NCBI GenBank assembly: GCA_002812745.2
Contig: NCSJ02000268.1
Coordinates: forward strand, 1 to 59,606
Direction: 5' to 3'
Length of the DNA stretch: 59,606 bases
Origin: Scytalidium lignicola
Taxonomy: Eukaryota > Ascomycota > Leotiomycetes
The translations under genes and the position numbers were made by a program. Below the pieces are notes generated by a model that was not told where the DNA came from, searched no databases, and saw only the letters and a program-made list of their open reading frames with translations. Shown here one piece after another: positions 11,686 to 23,677 of the stretch. How positions within the stretch are numbered: the stretch's first letter is position 1; each line of letters opens with the position of its first letter.

Positions 11686-12719
11686 CGAGTGGATGATAGG
11701 CCCGTATGCAGATCAGCTTTTATCAGAGTCAGGACCATATATTTCATTTTCTTCCACGACAAAATCATTGATGTTGCCAGCTTGGCAAGATAATAGATAA
11801 AATAAAATAAGAACTTGAGAGACCACGTAAAAAGGCTTTTTGAAAATGATTGTAAGTCTTAAAACAATAAGAAGACCCACAAAGATTCTGCATACCGTTT
11901 TGCAGACTGCATGCTTAGAAATTTTAGGAGAACCTTCACGTAGCAGACACTTTCAAGTGACTCACTTCTGCCTTCCCCCAAAATACGAGTTCAACAAAAT
12001 CTTAGCGGTCATCCTAACGAGAGTTGTTATGTATGAAAATCAGAATATCTCACAGAGGAATCTCTATAAAGTTGGGCATATACGATATAACATAATGAAG
12101 ATATATATAAGAAATCTGAAGATAGTATCGAATAGACCGAGAGATACACCGCATCNAAAAAATGAGTAAGTCTTCTATTCAAAGAGGTCGCTGTTCATGT
12201 TGGAAGACTAATATGAGACCGGTAAAACCAAAATCAGTTTTCAACTATTATAAAAACGCTTAACAATATAATGCCCGTGGCGGAAAGTTCATTCCTCTTC
12301 TCGGGAGATGCAGCAATGCTCAAGACAGACACGGATAATATCTGCGTCACCAAAGTTTTTGCGGATTGCCTGCTTCAAGAGTTTCTTTGCCGATTTCAAA
12401 TTTAATCATTGCCAACAACTTGCATCTCAATGACAACTTTTTTAACCAACTTACTCTTACGCCATTTACTATATCCCTGCCCACTGCTACATGTTCGAGG
12501 CCACAGACATAATGTACCGGCTTAGAACTAGTATATAGGTGAGCTGACCTGGAAAGACTGTAGCCATGTGACTTCCACGCTCTTGACTGATCGCGATTTG
12601 AAGGAGTGTCTAGGGTACAGACATCGTGCCATATCAGACCGAGAAAACAGGCCACACGTGACTTTAATTCTCTTCCATTGGCTGGATTAATGATTTACTC
12701 TTCCCCTCATCCGCAAAAA
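11686..12719. other. intergenic DNA, nothing recognised
   Basis: This kilobase follows the NLR-like gene. It has an N at 12156 beside an A run and only short frames without resemblance to known proteins. Confidence 0.4.
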
Positions 12720-13421
12720 CTGGGGCGAGCTTGCATTCTTCCCCGTTGCTTAGGATACACATGATTGGTGCAAAGACTGCCCCAGAACTGACAGATCCGC
12801 TGGTGAATTGGCATTTGCACTTTTTCCACCAACCATGTTGTGCGGAGATGGGAAGCTGCTGGGCCTGAGGCTTGCACTCTTCTCTTTTTGTCTGTAGTCT
12901 CACTCTAAAGCAACTGCAAAGCAACTCAAAGCAACTTGCCACTGCCGCTTCATCTCCGCCAACCATGCTTTAATCCTTCTTTTGAAAAACCCCCAGCCTT
13001 TGCCGCGCCACTGGGGAGATCGTCTCCTCGTGCTCGGGCCTGTCTCCACCGTAATGGACGCCGATTGCTGGGGTATGGGGTTGTCTCTCGTTGCTGATCC
13101 GATATAAATTCTCTGCCCGTGGACCACGTCTTCTTTTTAATTTTTCTTTGTTTCTTTCTTATCTCTTCTCTCTTGTTTTGTTGGTTGTGTCCGTCCGTTT
13201 CGGTTCTGTAGCTTGTTCGCCGCTGTGTTGTTGTACATTGACGAAGAAACAACTTATCTCAACTGCAGCTCGATCGATTCCCTGGGATTTCTCCGTTTTC
13301 GCAAGACGGAAAGCGAATGCGCAGAGAAGAGCATATCAAGACATAATTAACCCAAACCAAATACTCAAGAAAGAGAAAACCAGAAACACCATACAGACGG
13401 GCACATACACACATCGTCAAT
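12720..13421 (+). promoter_or_regulatory. candidate promoter and leader of the MFS transporter
   Basis: Four CTGGGG/CCCCAG hexamers (12720-12725, 12991-12996, 13011-13016, 13068-13073) match the SYGGRG consensus of the carbon-repression regulator CreA. A long pyrimidine-rich tract at about 13131-13185 resembles the tracts near fungal transcription starts. The hexamers are short and could occur by chance. Glucose repression of the downstream transporter is inference only. Confidence 0.35.
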
Positions 13422-15350
13422 ATGGTCGGCTTCTTCAAGAACTACCGAGTCTACATCTTGACCACGGTCGCCTACATGGGCTCGCTGCTCTTCGGTACGC
13501 CACAGCATCATTATCCCAACTATGATATGAATCTCATCTCTTATTCATATACTGACGTCTAATCCCAGGCTATGACACCGGCGTCATGGGCTCTGTCCTT
13601 GCCCTCAACTCCTTCAAGGTCGACTTCGGCCTGCCTCTGGGCAAGAGTGGGTTTGCCTCCAAGGTCAACTCCGATACCTCCCAGAATGTCGTCTCTCTGC
13701 TCACGGCTGGCTGCTTCTTCGGTGCCATCTTCGCAGCCTGGATCAATGACCGCTATGGTCGACGCTACTCCCTCATGGGCTTCTCTGCCATCTTCCTAGT
13801 CGGTGCTGCCATCCAGACAGCTTCGCACCACCACATTGGGCAGATCTATGCTGGTATGCGACAATACTCCCCTTTTCGTCTAGAGTTTGCTCTTATATAA
13901 TTTGATTATCTGTATTGTTACGTCTAGATCATAATTGCTAACACAATTATATTATAGGCCGGGTTATTGCTGGTCTAGGTGTTGGTGGCATGTCCAGTAT
14001 CACCCCCGTCTTCGTCGCGGAGAACTGTCCTCCTGAAGTCCGAGGCCGTATCACGGGTCTCTTCCAGGAATTCCTCGTTATCGGCTCAACCTTTGCCTAC
14101 TGGCTCGACTATGGCGTGTCTCTACACATTCCAGAGTCAACCAAGCAATGGCGTGTGCCTGTCGCACTCCAGATGATCTTTGGTGGATTTATGCTTATTG
14201 GACTGTTCTTCTTGAAAGAGTCTCCACGATGGCTGGCCAAACAGGGACGCTATGAAGAGGCTACTGCAAGCTTGGCCTATATGCGCCGGGAAGATGGTGA
14301 GTTCTCATCCACTTGTGAACCTAGATTTTTACCATTGAAAGACAAACCAAAGTAAAAAGCTGACTCAAAAACACAGTCAACGACCCTGAAGTCATGAAGG
14401 AGATAGCCGACATCCGCGCAGCCATCGAGGAAGAACTCCACGCCACCGAGGGTGTGACCTGGAAGGAGTGTCTCGTCCCTGGAAACCGGTACCGCTTCAT
14501 CACCGTATTCGTGCTATTCCTGTGCCAGCAATTCTCCGGTACCAACAGCATCGGTTATTACGCACCCCAGATTTTCGAGACCATTGGTATCTCCGCGACA
14601 AACACGGCCTTGTTTGCTACCGGCGTGTACGGAACCGTCAAGGTCGCCGCGACAGGTCTGTTCTTGATCATTGGAATAGATAGGTTTGGACGACGCTGGT
14701 CGCTTTTCCTTGGGGCAATATGGATGATGGTCATGATGTTCATTATTGGCGGTGTCTTGAACACTCACTCACCCAACCCAAACTCAGATGGTAAGTGCTA
14801 ACTCTCAAAGACTGGAATAGAGGAAGGGGGGAAGAAGATCAAATAAAACTGATTCTAATGCTCATCCACAGTTGTTGCCCCTGCTTCCATCGCAATGGTC
14901 GTCATGATCTACCTCTACGTTATTGGCTACTCTGCCAGTTGGGGTCCTGTTCCCTGGGTCTACGCTTCTGAAGTGTTCCCAACGCGTCTGCGCTCCTACG
15001 GAGTCGCCATGGCTGCCGCGACCCAGTGGCTCTTCAACTTTTGCATTACCTACATGACACCCACTGCAGTCCACAACATCGGCTGGCGCACCTTCCTGAT
15101 GTTCGGTATCTTTTGTCTTGCAAACGCCGTCTTTGTCTTCTTCTGCATTAAAGAGACCAAAGGTAAGANCCTCGAGGATATGGATATTGTCTTTGGGACC
15201 ATTGAGGAGGCTCAGAGGAGAGCTGATGTCGAGATGATGGTTGGCAAGTCTATGTTTGGGAATGAGGAGGTTGAGCATGTTGAGACGCAGGCTCCTGGGG
15301 ATGGGAAGGCTGCTGCTGCTGCGCCTGTTCCTGAAGGAAAGACGGCATAA
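13422..15350 (+). CDS. MFS sugar transporter, quinate permease-like
   Basis: Five exons (13422-13494, 13569-13853, 13958-14296, 14377-14790, 14872-15350) give 529 residues, the usual length for the fungal sugar porter family. Visible marks are LLFGYDTGVMGS after the first membrane segment, NDRYGRRYSL between segments 2 and 3, the RVIAGLGVGGMSS segment, KESPRWL after segment 6, QQFSGTNSIGYYAP in segment 7, DRFGRRW, PWVYASEVFPTRLR and the cytosolic KETKGK. It should import a sugar or a related polyol or cyclic acid through the plasma membrane. Quinate permease is the common database label for close relatives, and the true substrate cannot be read from sequence. The N at 15169 replaces one base of the codon after KETKGK without breaking the frame. 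The C-terminal tail is Ala-rich. Confidence 0.9.
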
Positions 15351-16107
15351 GTTTTCATGAAAGATAGGGTTAAATTGGTAGCCGGGGGCTCAGCGGTATG
15401 ATTGGTCCAGATGGAAGTCAGTTTTAATGCTATATAATTTAAAATGAATTACGATATCCCTGCTTACCATAAATACTATAGTTAAAATATACATAACGTC
15501 TGTTGATCTGATTAGACTTTCAGCCCCTACCAAAAAATGCAGTAGCTTTCAACGCCTATAGCTTCTCCTGACTAAACTCACAACAAATGAGCTAGACCGC
15601 AACTCTTAACTCAAAATCTCCCTTAGCAACAGCCGACTTAACCTTCATTCCACAATCGCTACCATCACACTGAACCAAAAAAAAATTAAGTTGAGGAATT
15701 ACGAGTTATTTTTGGATATTTCTATCGACTCCGATCCTATCTAATGACCCTTATGTAGTATCTAATGCTATATAACAGAAAAGGAAACTCTTGTCTATAG
15801 TTGAGAGGCATGTCCGCAATTATTCTAAAAATGATATCCTGATATAGGCTATTCTTCTAGAACACCCCTTCNAAAAAGCACCCCGGAATTTTGTTGAAAA
15901 TGTGCCATCGTCTCAATGTAGCACAGCCGCCAAGTAGAGACAATGATCTGGCACAGAAAGTCCATAAGTTGGTGTCTCCTTCTAAGTTTTGATTACTAAG
16001 AAGTAAAAGAGATATTCATCACTAGGAAAACCGGTGTGATTAATAGTGCCCTGCTTGGTCAGTGCAGGTGATACGCAGAGAGTCTGCTATTTCGAGGAAT
16101 TCTTGAT
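15351..16107. other. intergenic DNA between convergent genes
   Basis: No gene was seen. There is an N at 15872 beside an A run. The stretch holds the terminators of the transporter and of the folylpolyglutamate synthase-like gene, which converge here. Confidence 0.45.
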
Positions 16108-17763
16108 TCAGTTCAAGAGTTGCAGAGCACCACCAATGAGGTGTTGGCTTCCAGTGACAAGAACCTGCATGCCACCAAATCTCTTACCAATCTCTCTTGC
16201 ATTATCCATAGCACCCTTAATAGTTGGCTGAATGATAATCTGTGTATCAGGATATGTTTCTTTCCACATCTCTGAAAAGGCATCCTGGGAAGGAAGCTCA
16301 GACACTTTAAGCGGCGGGCCTATAACAGAGTTAGCATGATAGAAAATAACATGATATTCACAATATTTACCAATTGTGCGATCACTTCCGTTACCTTGAT
16401 TGTAAGTTGTGAAGATGACGTATTGTATTCCGCTACCCCGAAGCGCAGTAACAAGACGTTTAAACACGGCAACATCATCCCTCTCGGTTGTGATTTGACT
16501 GAATATCAGAATCCGAACAATTGGGGTGGGGATACTAAGAGTGTTTAGTTCTCTGCCTTTAAAATTTGCTAGCTGGAAAGAGTAGTCTCATACCTCTGTA
16601 CTCTTGACATCTCAATAAACCATTCTGCAGCTTTGTCAACGCTCATCTCATTGTGTGCTCCATCTAGAAACCACTGAATATTGTTTTCAACCACAAGCTG
16701 AAACCGCCCTGGCCATGAAAATTGGCTTACGCCCTGAAGGACGTCTGACATGGTCATTTCAGAATGCCCCTCACGAGCCCTTTGTTCAAGAAAGGATCGG
16801 GCAACTGCGAGACCTAAAGAAGCATTTACCCGTTGAACATCGGGCTCTAATTGCAACATATTTGCAGGTAGAGAAGGATCATGATCAGTGAACTGTAGGC
16901 TGACACCTTTATCAGATGAACGATTTCGTAGTACCTCTGCAGCTTCGGGCACTTGAGGCGCCGAAAATGCGCGAGCTCCGGGTTTGAAGATACCGGATTT
17001 ATGCCATGCAATATTCTCAAGCGATGGACCCAGCTGTTGAACGTGATCCAGGCCTAATGGTGTGATGGCTGTGACAACAGGCCTATCAATAACATTGGTT
17101 GAGTCGTACTCTCCTCCATGGTGGGTTTCAAAGATTGCGGCATCTACGCCCTCTCTAATAAAGGCATGGAATGAGACAAGTACAAAGAGTTGGAGATAAC
17201 GAGGCTTCTGGTCAAAACCTTCGGGATGTGGGTTTGATAATGTGTCGTATACTTCGAAGAAGTACTTGGCGAAGAGATCTCGAGAGAGTGGCTCGAAATT
17301 TATACGGATCCTCTCTTCTGGATACATGAGATGTGGGGAGGTATAGAGCCCTGTCTTCTTTGGAAATCCTGTCCTCTGCCCATGGGCTCTCAGGAAATAA
17401 TCAATGAATGCACACGTGCTGCCTTTCCCCTTCGTTCCAGCAACGTGGATGGGATTTAGTCTCTCGATGTCAGTAGGCTGCACCTCATTAGGAGCTGCAC
17501 AGACGAGGATTATGGATCGGGCCATACCGAGTGCCCTAATTGATCAAGCCATTGCCTCATTCCGACGATGCTGGGTGTCCCTTTGAAGTTCGATTCTCCC
17601 TTCAAACCAGGCATTCGGGCCAAACCTGCGACACCACATTCTGACGAGATGCGCGGCCTGCTTTGACGACGACTCTTATCCAAAAGCTCTAGGGCTTTCT
17701 ATATATGATATTAGAAATGACCTTCAACTTTAATTCCACATTTACCTTATATGTTTTATCCAT
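16108..17763 (-). CDS. folylpolyglutamate synthase-like protein
   Basis: Five exons (17763-17746, 17698-17528, 17477-16594, 16552-16371, 16319-16108) give 488 residues. Exon 1 encodes only MDKTYK. The ATP-binding loop is GTKGKGST, preceded by LNPIHVA. Other Mur ligase-type marks are KTGLYTSPHL, EERIRINFEPLS, LGLDHVQQLGPSLENIAWHKSGIFK, and FLDGAHNEMS before the C-terminal domain. The enzyme adds glutamate residues to folates in cytosol or mitochondria, keeping them in the cell for one-carbon metabolism. The segment ETHHGGEYDSTN replaces the more usual EVGxGGxxDxTN, so this may be a divergent paralogue rather than the housekeeping enzyme. Intron 3 is only 41 nt (16593-16553), and intron 4 has a good GCTAAC branch site. 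Confidence 0.88.
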
Positions 17764-19137
17764 TTTGTACGAATATAGAATTATTGTTAAAAGATGGTGG
17801 AATTTTAAAAGTCGAACGGTTGTTGGCGCAAGTCCCTAGCCGAATTTTTGCCGAGAATGGTGGTGAGCATGAGAGTTTGGTACGTCAGTACTCAGAAAGA
17901 TCGTGAAGCTAATTGCTTGCTCGTCTCAATATCATTGCTCTGATCAATGCTCAAGGCATCAATCCATACTGTATGTCGCTGGTCACGTAGTCTTATATGC
18001 CGAAGAACGGTCTCAAGGTTTTTTAGTGACTTGAACTTTAGCTCCACCAAGAATCGAATTAGAATTATAGCCCTCTAACGGTACGACAATGGAGATGCGT
18101 CGTTTTTAAAAGAGGTATGGAATAGATCGCAGTACACTGGGATGTCTTCCGTGGAAAAAGTTGAAGTTGAAGGTGTTTCCACCAAAGAGAAATGAAGCTC
18201 TGGTAGAATATCAAAGAGAGACTTAAATCCACGTAAAACCACTAGTACTTGATGTGCCCAGACTACCCTTCCTCATAGTAATTTATTAGTAATCTGTATA
18301 TCCTGCATATCTTAATATCACATATATGCGTTTTATTGTATACAATTCATAGCATAAATTAAAGTTACTCCTAACTACTTTAAAAGTAGCTTTTTGCTTA
18401 AAATGATTACTTAAAGGTTATCTTCGTGTGGCTTTCCTCTTCCAGAAGAGTTATACACTAATTCAACTTCATTATTCACCTACTAGATCTAGGTTTTATG
18501 TAAAAAAAAAAAAAGCGAAAGTCAAAAGGTGGAGGATTAACCTTTCAGCAATGATGACCACGGTGATGGTGAAGCAGGAAGCCTTCATGTTCCGCGAGAT
18601 ACTATTACATTGTATTATTGGTCGTCTACAGCGCCTTGGAGTGTAGGTTAAGGTCAGAACGATGTTGTTGATGTAGACGTCCTGCTCTCAGGAGCAAGTG
18701 CAGTGGTTCCAAGTTGTGGCCTCTGGGAGCCATCATTGTCAACGTTCGCCTTACATCGTGTAAAATAGACAAGGGCTAGTTGACTGTAAAAAGCGATGAT
18801 TACCCTAAGAACACTTATAGTCTTAGGACTTGGCCAGTCGTAGGAATCTAGGTCAGGTTCTGGAAATGTCACCGACTAGTATACGTTCGAGAACTTCAGT
18901 CCACCTCATAAGACCTATAAACTAGGAGAAAAGCAGTTGGATAGAAAGAAAGAAAAGAGAGGGTGTGTACTGCAGTATACCCTGAACAATATAGATAAGC
19001 AACAATAGGGAAGCAGAAGTGGAAAGTGTATGGGTGGTGAGGTTGTCGCCCAACACCTCAGCGTATCTGCCGGACGGTCTTACAGGCATTTTAGCTCACT
19101 ATTCTACGCCGAACTCGGCTATTGTCAAAAGTTGCAA
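17764..19137. other. intergenic DNA, nothing recognised
   Basis: The 1.4-kb gap holds the promoter of the folylpolyglutamate synthase-like gene and the 3' flank of the HET gene. There is an A13 run around 18502-18514 and a purine-rich tract near 18940-18962. No gene was supported. Confidence 0.4.
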
Positions 19138-21234
19138 TTATATGATGGAGATCTCTGTCTTTGCTTCCCTTTGAAAATCTTCATTTCTCCCCCTCTCGAA
19201 GAAGCCAATCCTCCTGAACAAATTGCTGTCATTCTTAACTTCGCTTGGCAGGAGAAGTATTCCATTAACCCCATCATGCTTGTTTTTGTCCAGAGTGATC
19301 GCTACGCATAGGACTATAACAGGATCGTAATTTCCAGTCTCGTCATATGTACCGTACATGTTGCGAAAACCAGTCCCGTTTGTAGCCCCTGGATCCTCAA
19401 CGAGGTCCACATCTGGGTGCTTTGCTACGAAGTCATCGATATGCCTTGCCTCAGCCTCAGCAATAGTGATTAACTCTTCATTATTTGGGACTATTATTCT
19501 AGGTCCTGCAGAAATTGATACAGAAAGCAAAAAGATATTGGAAGTCGAAGGATTGAACCAGGCCATCCTAACAACAGCTTTTATTCTTAACTGTGCAGAC
19601 GCTATTTCTCCAAACGGATTGAGCTTGGGAGATATTGGTCTTGTTGAACAATCTATGACATCGCAAATAACATCTGGAACATCTTCGTTCTCGTCGTCGA
19701 AAGAAAAGTTGAAGTGAATGATTCCTCCTTCGAGACTCGCCCAGGACCAGGAAGGTGCTCTGTACATTGCTGGCCTGTAAAATATGAAAGTGTCGTCTTC
19801 AGGTAGTGTCCTGTGCCGTGGTGCAGTGCGCCATGCAAGCTGTTTCGCGAGACCGTATTGCCATAGTCCAGCGAAGTAGCTGGGCCCGAGGGCGCGAGAG
19901 AACGAAGGGTGAGAGGCGATGCCAGCTAGTGCATTCAGCTTGTCCCCTTCTAGGCTCATAGTCCGGAGGGAGTACGCCGTCACGACGCGCAGCCAGCAGC
20001 TCAAAGCTTTATCTCTATGAAGACACGCTTCTTCTTCACTCAGCAGCAGCGAATGCAGATTAAGGCTATATTTTTCATTATCATCGTTATACCCCGAGTC
20101 CAGGTCATGTGGAAAGTACAAGGAGTCGCCAAAGTTTCTTATGCCGGCGTGGCATTTCCACATCATGGTGTGAGAAGTGAATGTGAGGATACGTTGTGCC
20201 AGTAGTTGCTCTTGCATCGTCCAGGCCCTCCTTGCAATAGGCTCGGATCGCTCGTCATAGCACGCGGCATCCAGTTCGTTGACGAACATGGTACCGAAAA
20301 TGTTGGATCGAATCCGCACAGGTATCCTGTAGAAGGTCTCTGAGTAGACACGAGGATGGAAGAATCCTTCAAAGACACTCTTCGCCGATGCGGCAACAAT
20401 TGTCAAAGTTGACGAAGCATAGATATCTTTCATGAGTGCAACTTCTCTGGTTTTGTCCTCTACAGAATCCTGAATAATACAGAGGGCGTCAATCCACAAG
20501 TATGGGATGGACAGGTCGCGAGCGGTCGAGATGGCGTTACGGATGGTCAAAGGAAGGGCTAGCATATCCAGCTCTTCGATGAATTGACTATAATTAGACC
20601 GATTAAGAGTCGGAAAAAGCGTTTCTCCCCAACAATAAGAGAGCGTTGCGTAAACGCCTCGTAAGTTTCCAGATTCCAAGAGCCTTGGATGTTTTCGTCC
20701 CCGGGGACTGATCTCGATGACTCTTGTCGGTAAAATAGAGTCTCCGTGTGAAATGCTGCAGCACTCGTGCCTCCTACACTCCTCCAGCCATGTCCTAAGC
20801 TGCATCCTCGCTGCCTCGCTGTTGACGTCTGTCTGTAAGGGCCTTGCAGTCACATACTTTGAGGCTTTGTCGTTTGCTGCCGTCCAGGCGTGAAGGAAAA
20901 GCGAGTAGCCACTAATCCACTTCCCCATTGGAGAGTGGCACGAGATACTAAGGTAGAAGACGTTTCCACCCTGGGGAGTGCACGAACTGATCGTGGATGG
21001 CCTAAGATACGTCGTGATCGTATCTTCTGGCATCCATGAGTCGTCAATAAAGCTCTTAATGTAAGCACACCAGGAGCAGCCAGCATCTGTAATCTCTTTA
21101 ACGGGAATGGTTATTTCAATGAAATCATGCCTGTTATCAACACTGGGATATTCGCGAGTGCAGCACTTCTCAAAAGCCTCAGTGTTGAAGAAATCACGCC
21201 AACATCTGGCACAGACAAGGTCTCGAGGGTTCAT
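19138..21234 (-). CDS. HET-domain (heterokaryon incompatibility) protein
   Basis: This single exon encodes 698 residues from ATG 21234. The N-terminus has paired cysteines (CARCWRDFF; GCSWCAY). The HET domain occupies roughly residues 190-350 and shows YATLSYCWGE, LPLTIRNAIS, LSIPYLWIDALCIIQD, EVALMKDIYASSTLTIVAA and then RRAWTMQEQLLAQRIL. HET proteins trigger cell death when genetically unlike hyphae fuse, and some act downstream of NLR-like sensors. The rest of the protein has no domain I recognise. The frame is intact over 2.1 kb, suggesting selection. Allele specificity and partner are unknown. An NLR-like gene lies 7.5 kb to the left on the opposite strand. Confidence 0.92.
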   Translation of the reverse strand: MNPRDLVCARCWRDFFNTEAFEKCCTREYPSVDNRHDFIEITIPVKEITDAGCSWCAYIKSFIDDSWMPEDTITTYLRPSTISSCTPQGGNVFYLSISCHSPMGKWISGYSLFLHAWTAANDKASKYVTARPLQTDVNSEAARMQLRTWLEECRRHECCSISHGDSILPTRVIEISPRGRKHPRLLESGNLRGVYATLSYCWGETLFPTLNRSNYSQFIEELDMLALPLTIRNAISTARDLSIPYLWIDALCIIQDSVEDKTREVALMKDIYASSTLTIVAASAKSVFEGFFHPRVYSETFYRIPVRIRSNIFGTMFVNELDAACYDERSEPIARRAWTMQEQLLAQRILTFTSHTMMWKCHAGIRNFGDSLYFPHDLDSGYNDDNEKYSLNLHSLLLSEEEACLHRDKALSCWLRVVTAYSLRTMSLEGDKLNALAGIASHPSFSRALGPSYFAGLWQYGLAKQLAWRTAPRHRTLPEDDTFIFYRPAMYRAPSWSWASLEGGIIHFNFSFDDENEDVPDVICDVIDCSTRPISPKLNPFGEIASAQLRIKAVVRMAWFNPSTSNIFLLSVSISAGPRIIVPNNEELITIAEAEARHIDDFVAKHPDVDLVEDPGATNGTGFRNMYGTYDETGNYDPVIVLCVAITLDKNKHDGVNGILLLPSEVKNDSNLFRRIGFFERGRNEDFQREAKTEISII

Positions 21235-21482
21235 CTCGACGACAGTTCATAAAAGTATTATCGCATTTCTATAAAATTAAATCTTCCAGGTTCAGACGAC
21301 TGCCAATATCAGTGCCTATGGCGGGCAGCCTAGAGAGAGAGAAATGTTGAACAAGGGAGACCGAAGAGGAGGTGGTCGAGGAGCGAGACAAGCACGAGCT
21401 TTATTGAAAATGGCGTTTCCCTAAAGCAGCGGATCGCTAAATTCAGCATAGCAAGCCGCAGGACTTAGATAATATACTTGTT
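21235..21482. promoter_or_regulatory. upstream region of the HET gene
   Basis: This lies between the HET start codon and the minisatellite. No specific element was identified. Confidence 0.3.
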
Positions 21483-21592
21483 ATTCAGTTTATTCAGTTT
21501 ATTCAGTTTATTCAGTTTATTCAGTTTATTCAGTTTATTCAGTTTATTCAGTTTATTCAGTTTATTCAGTTTATTCAGTTTATTCAGTTTAT
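21483..21592. repeat. 9-bp minisatellite, about 12 units
   Basis: The unit ATTCAGTTT is repeated head to tail about twelve times without visible variation, then decays into TTTATT-rich sequence. Such perfect arrays change copy number readily. It lies about 250 bp upstream of the HET start codon. Confidence 0.95.
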
Positions 21593-22115
21593 TGTTTATT
21601 ATTTATTATAACAGTTATAATCATTTATAAATAATTAAAAGGTTAAATTATAAGTTAATAAGAAAATAGATATTATGTAATAATAAGTACTTATTCATGA
21701 GGAGAATCTTATCTAAATATACTTATTATAATATTTACAAGTGATTTTACATTTGTTAAACAAGTTAAAAATGTATAAGATAAGTTATCATATAGCTTCA
21801 CTTACAATTTCAGGAAATTTCATGGACTTTTGATAAGTATATCCATGTTAAGCTTTGATATAGACTTGTCCAGTTATGGTGTGCGTGGATCAATTGTAAG
21901 CGAAGACATTGACGCTACGTGACTGATGACATAAAAGGCGCATTAACGAGGCTCCCTCTTGATGGGCACGATCATATACTAACAACAACTCCTCATCTTT
22001 CTCTATTAAATCCTAAGCATCGTAATATTTACCTCTACTAATGTGAATAGCCTAAAAGTTAAAGAAGACTCACAGAAATATATAGCGACAATATAGAAAG
22101 GGTAGCCTCGTGAAG
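21593..22115. other. AT-rich intergenic DNA
   Basis: AT-rich sequence without a supported gene. It must contain the promoter of the receiver-domain gene. Confidence 0.4.
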
Positions 22116-22779
22116 ATGGAAGCCGGGTCGATGCATATTTTATTAGTTGAGGATAAGTATGTCTCTGTGCGTGGCACTCATATTTCTACTGAAAACACCT
22201 CACTGACAATATACAGCGTTGTTAATCAGAGACTAATTACAAAATTACTCCAAAAATTTGGTTGCACCGTTTCAACAGCCAATAACGGGCAAGAAGCGCT
22301 TGATTATCTCTCATCCCCGCCGTCAATTTCAAATCCGCGACCAGTTATGATTTTCATGGATGTATGTGTTTTCTTATAGTATCAATCACTCTTACCATTA
22401 GAAATTATACCAATATATGAATTCTGTTCATGCTCATTCAATCCCCTAGGTTTCAATGCCCGTTATGACCGGGTATGAGGCGACCAAGATTATCCGCACT
22501 CAGCCTCCATTCTGCACCGATTCCCAAATTCTTGCAACTCCAATCATTGGCATGCCGATTCAACATATAATAGGCGATAAAGCAAAGTGTCTTGAGGTTG
22601 GCATGAACGATGTTATCACGAAACCGATCTACCCCAGAATTTTGAAGCAAACACTTCTTCGATGGAGTAGGTGGCAAGTTCTTCAGGGTGGTCCTGGAAG
22701 TTTATCGCAATACTCTCGTGTTCCTGCATGGGGGCCAATCCCTCTTCGGGCATATCGAGGTCCTCGATCGTTGCTGTGA
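22116..22779 (+). CDS. stand-alone response-regulator receiver domain protein
   Basis: Three exons (22116-22156, 22217-22361, 22450-22779) give 171 residues. The receiver domain begins HILLVEDNVVNQRL with the acidic pair ED. It continues with GCTVSTANNGQEALDYL and the phosphoacceptor Asp in FMDVSMPVMTGYEA, and ends with the conserved Lys in MNDVITKP. It resembles the C-terminal receiver of fungal hybrid histidine kinases, but no kinase part lies upstream. The usual Thr in the PIIAMTA segment is replaced (PIIGMPI), which would weaken switching. The last ~40 residues have no resemblance to a receiver and may derive from a shifted frame. It is either a truncated kinase remnant or a small independent regulator. 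The start could also be ATG 22131. Confidence 0.75.
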
Positions 22780-23248
22780 AAGTCATGCCCGATAATAACA
22801 TCATAAGTACCTTCGTGCTTATGCTAACTATCTAACATTTGGGTTAGGGGAATACCAGATATAGAACGATGATATTTTATTTTATGATGACCGTAGAATA
22901 TATACACTTATAGAATTCGCGCTTCAAATACGAATGAAATCATTTTAGGCCAACGTGCTAGATCGGTCTCTAACAAGCTTTGTACTGATTAAACGAGTTT
23001 GGAATGATGTCTTCCAAATATTTCTCGTAGCCTTATCGATTTTGTATGTACTTACAGAAATATTCGTAATTCATCATAACTAATATATTTTACAGCTTTT
23101 CTTTATGAATATTTTACAGGATTCTGATATTTTATAACACTTAAGTAATCAGAAGTTACTTTTACTGTAGCTTACAATTGTATAGTTTAAAATGTTATTT
23201 TATTTATTAAATGGTAAATTTTTTTAGTTATATATACAAATTAATTAA
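22780..23248. other. AT-rich intergenic DNA
   Basis: Strongly AT-rich sequence with no gene, continuous with the mutated LTR that follows. Confidence 0.45.
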
Positions 23249-23452
23249 TATTAGTTTACTTATAACATATAATACAATATATAATTATACATAATATGTT
23301 AATTATATTAAATCATGGTTATTATGTAAAAAGGAAATAAAAGTAAAGTGAAGCTGTAAGTTAAGAGCTTTACTTGTTCTTATTACTTAATCAGGATTAG
23401 TCTATACTGAACACATGAATATCACGTGTACATAACCACTATTCTACTAACA
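23249..23452 (-). mobile_element. decayed LTR (TGTTGGTAG family), transition-rich copy
   Basis: Read on the minus strand from 23452, this aligns along its length with the LTR at 55971-56164. It starts TGTTAGTAGAATAGTGG and ends ACTAATA where the other copy ends ACCAACA. Most differences are C in the other copy to T here, or G to A. Several stretches are unchanged (GTACACGTGATATTCA, AAGCTCTTA). No retroelement interior is present, so it is a solo LTR or fragment, and no target duplication is recognisable. Confidence 0.8.
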
Positions 23453-23677
23453 CAAACAGATAGTGGTATTATTAGGATTTATAATAATTAGGACAATCTG
23501 CATGAAAGTATAACTAGGATAATTTGATTCAATAATTCTCTGCTCTTGTACTTCATGTATACCCCAGGAAAAGACTAATAATTAGCTGTTGTTAATTAAC
23601 TCCTATCCTTATTTTACTTGAGTAACACCCAATAACCCACCAGGTACTCCCAATATATATCAGAATGGACGAGGACT

